A stretch of DNA of 64,000 bases from Pteria penguin. Its lineage: Eukaryota > Mollusca > Bivalvia > Pterioida > Pteriidae. Each line of letters starts with the position of its first letter. Positions within the stretch are counted from its first letter, which is position 1. The notes under the pieces are model-generated. The model made no database searches. It worked only from the letters and a program-made list of their open reading frames with translations, and was not told the origin of the DNA. The stretch covers positions 46,003,496 through 46,067,495 of the forward strand of contig CM068587.1 in the NCBI GenBank assembly GCA_035048485.1. Direction: 5' to 3'. Shown here one piece after another: positions 61,800-64,000 of the stretch. Position numbers and translations under genes: made by a program.

Positions 61800-62080
61800 C
61801 TAATCAGAACTTTTATTCTACGTCGCACCAAGATTGCTTATAAATACAGTGAAAATATACGCGTTCATAGATCCAGTGCTGCTGTATAAATGTTACTTGC
61901 AAGAGTTGTCCTTCTTCGTAGTCATCAGCACCGAGAGTACTTCACAGAGAGTATACGACGACAGTTAGTGTTAAGTTATGGAAAGACGCTGGGATTCGAA
62001 CCTAACCTAACAAATGAGAGGCTATAGGAGTCGCCGCTCATTAATATAGCCCGCTCTGCCACCAGAGCCTAGAGGCAGTT
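61800..62080 (-). repeat. tRNA-derived SINE, old copy
   Basis: Minus-strand head AGGCTCTGGTGGCAGAGCGG and GGTTAGGTTCGAATCCCAGC (box B), then a diverged body with ACTCTCGGTGCTGATGACT, ending near TTGGTGCGACGTAGAATAA. It is likely another lineage in the same SINE group. Confidence 0.65.
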
Positions 62081-64000
62081 AGTTCAGTGACAAACAAAAA
62101 CACGATAACAGCAGCAGTTTACTTTACATTTAATAAATTAATCATTGCAATGGCAACCAAATTGATATGAACATAGGATGTATCCATGTATACCCATTTC
62201 AACCTAAATTGCATATCATAGCAACACAGTGGTAGAATGCGTTACACACAGCAAGATATAAATAGATCGGACAATGACATGGTCAGGGGCACGTGGACAA
62301 AGCACTTGTAATGATCACTGTGACACCCAGTCCAAATAAACAGGACTGTAACAAAATATGTAGGATGGGAGTTCACAGAGAATTCTTCTCCACATTCATA
62401 ACAATCTTACAAGAGGCAACAGTTAAGAAGGAAATGAATTTGCCGGAGAAAGAATTTTGAGACTTCATCTTAACATACAGAGCTAATGAATTAATGAAAA
62501 GTAATTTGATCTATCATCATTGAAAATTAACATTAACAAAGAATGCACCAAAGCACTTTAACCCTGTTCCCAACTCTACTTTTCTACAGCAACCTTGACC
62601 AGTGAAAACTAAAGCATGCATAAATCTCTTTGTTCTAAATATTATTTAAAGTATTCTGAATTTCTAAAATTGAGTTTTATTCATTTGATCACAGAATACT
62701 TGATAACAAAGGAAAAAAAAAACCCAAGTGAAGTTTCTCATTAAATTGTAACATTAAAAATTACAATTTTATAATGTGTACGGTTTGTATTACTACAATA
62801 TGTTATTACTAAGATATGGAGTTTGAATTACTATTACATGTGAATACCGAGCAGAGAATAATCAACGAGATATATGATTTGGTTTGATTATCTAATATCA
62901 AGTACATGTGGAGATACTATGCTTTTATATTGCCACTGGACTATTGAGTACATATATAAGCTTATATTTATCTTTATGAATAGGAAATATTCTGCCATAA
63001 GATAACAATGTTTATAAATATTGTCCATAAAATTGAAATTATGCAACTTTCATAGAAAATCATTTTCCCTATAGGTACCGGGGTATCTTCATTTTCCAGA
63101 TACACATTTCTGGAACATTTCTCCAAATTACAGTTTTGTGAGATGTTAATGAATAATCAAGTACTAATTAATGAATACAACGAGAAATATACATTAGCAG
63201 AATTCTTTATCTTTTCATTACAATTGAGATTTTGCTCGGTTGAGCATCAGAAAGCTCTTGTATAAAGCGAATAATCAACACATACTCTGTTAAGCTAATG
63301 TACAAGCGAATAAATCTTCACTAACATAGTGTATTTTTTTCTATAAAAGTTTGTAAAGGAAGGATACATGGAATTTAATGTAAATGTTTTCATTTCATTA
63401 AAGCAAGAAAAACCCCCTTATTTTTTGAAATCGCTGACAATGTTTTTTCGAGAGAAATTCCGGTCAGGTGTTTTGAAAGGATCATGAAACATACTTCAAT
63501 ATGAGTCTCATTTGTTATCATCAGCTTTGTTAACTGCATAATTATATATTTCTAAATTTTAAGTATATAATGATACACTAACATTAAAAAGCACTTCCAG
63601 ACTAAAATGATAAATCTTTTCAGAAAGCCTGATATAACTTCTAATGAATAAACACAGGTATTAAGATCAAAGACCACATCTTATAAACAAAGCTGACAAA
63701 ACTAAATAGCCTATGCATTATTCCCCAAATTGTGAAACTGGTGTTAAGATATGAAAAATCTTATCGAATAAGATATTTAGATGCTAAAACATCCATATTG
63801 GAAGCTATGTGAAATTTCAAATGTTTAAGTACTCTTTCGCTTCTGTTATATGGTATATGTTATTGTACAGTACGAATCTACTCTATCAAAGATGACCAGA
63901 ACTTTTCCCGATGCAACATCTAACAATGGGATGTAGAATATAAGCGAATGAGTATCTACTTTCAAATTGATCTAATTCTTTTTAAACCATGAAATTTTGA
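62081..64000. other. AT-rich DNA with nothing recognised
   Basis: I see no open frame of note, no splice-bounded coding stretch and no clear repeat here. The sequence is unique-looking and AT-rich. Confidence 0.5.

Overview
This is a 64-kb stretch of animal nuclear DNA. It is AT-rich, with spliceosomal GT-AG exon borders, very long introns, tRNA-derived SINEs with (TTGA)n tails, short terminal-inverted-repeat elements, GA/CT microsatellites and frequent CATGTA-type words. That mix suggests a lophotrochozoan, most likely a bivalve mollusc; the taxon is inferred from repeat style and not proven. Most ORFs of 60-100 codons in the window are chance or repeat shadows.

One gene can be recognised with confidence: the 5' part of an ASPP-family gene (apoptosis-stimulating protein of p53, PPP1R13B/TP53BP2 type) on the minus strand. 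Reading right to left, it has a probable first coding exon (50801-50754), the N-terminal ubiquitin-like/Ras-association fold in two exons (38528-38381 and the start of 31789-30995), a very long proline-rich then acidic disordered segment in the same 795-bp exon, and the glutamine-rich coiled-coil exon (1956-1683). The proline-rich middle, ankyrin repeats and SH3 domain that end ASPP proteins must lie beyond the left edge. Two further ATG-containing exon candidates (6782-6651 and 2815-2780) end in good donors in exactly the phase needed to join the coiled-coil exon. They could be alternative first exons for an isoform lacking the N-terminal domain.

Layout: 1-1682, intron downstream of the coiled-coil exon. 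1957-30994, a 29-kb intron or intron set holding the two candidate first exons, MITE-like and SINE copies and a 28-bp-type tandem array. 31790-38380, a 6.6-kb intron. 38529-50753, a 12-kb intron with SINEs, an 18-bp minisatellite open in three frames and a minisatellite/CT-repeat cluster just inside the first exon. 50802-64000, upstream DNA dense in SINEs, MITEs, a long near-perfect hairpin, and one exon-like relic at 58787-58615 with an internal stop. The last 1.9 kb is plain AT-rich DNA.

No CRISPR array, rRNA, canonical tRNA, intact transposase or complete protein-coding gene was found. The most interesting points are the ASPP alternative-promoter architecture, the lineage-specific disordered insertion with 12-residue repeats, and the 40-bp-plus hairpin near 56.4 kb.
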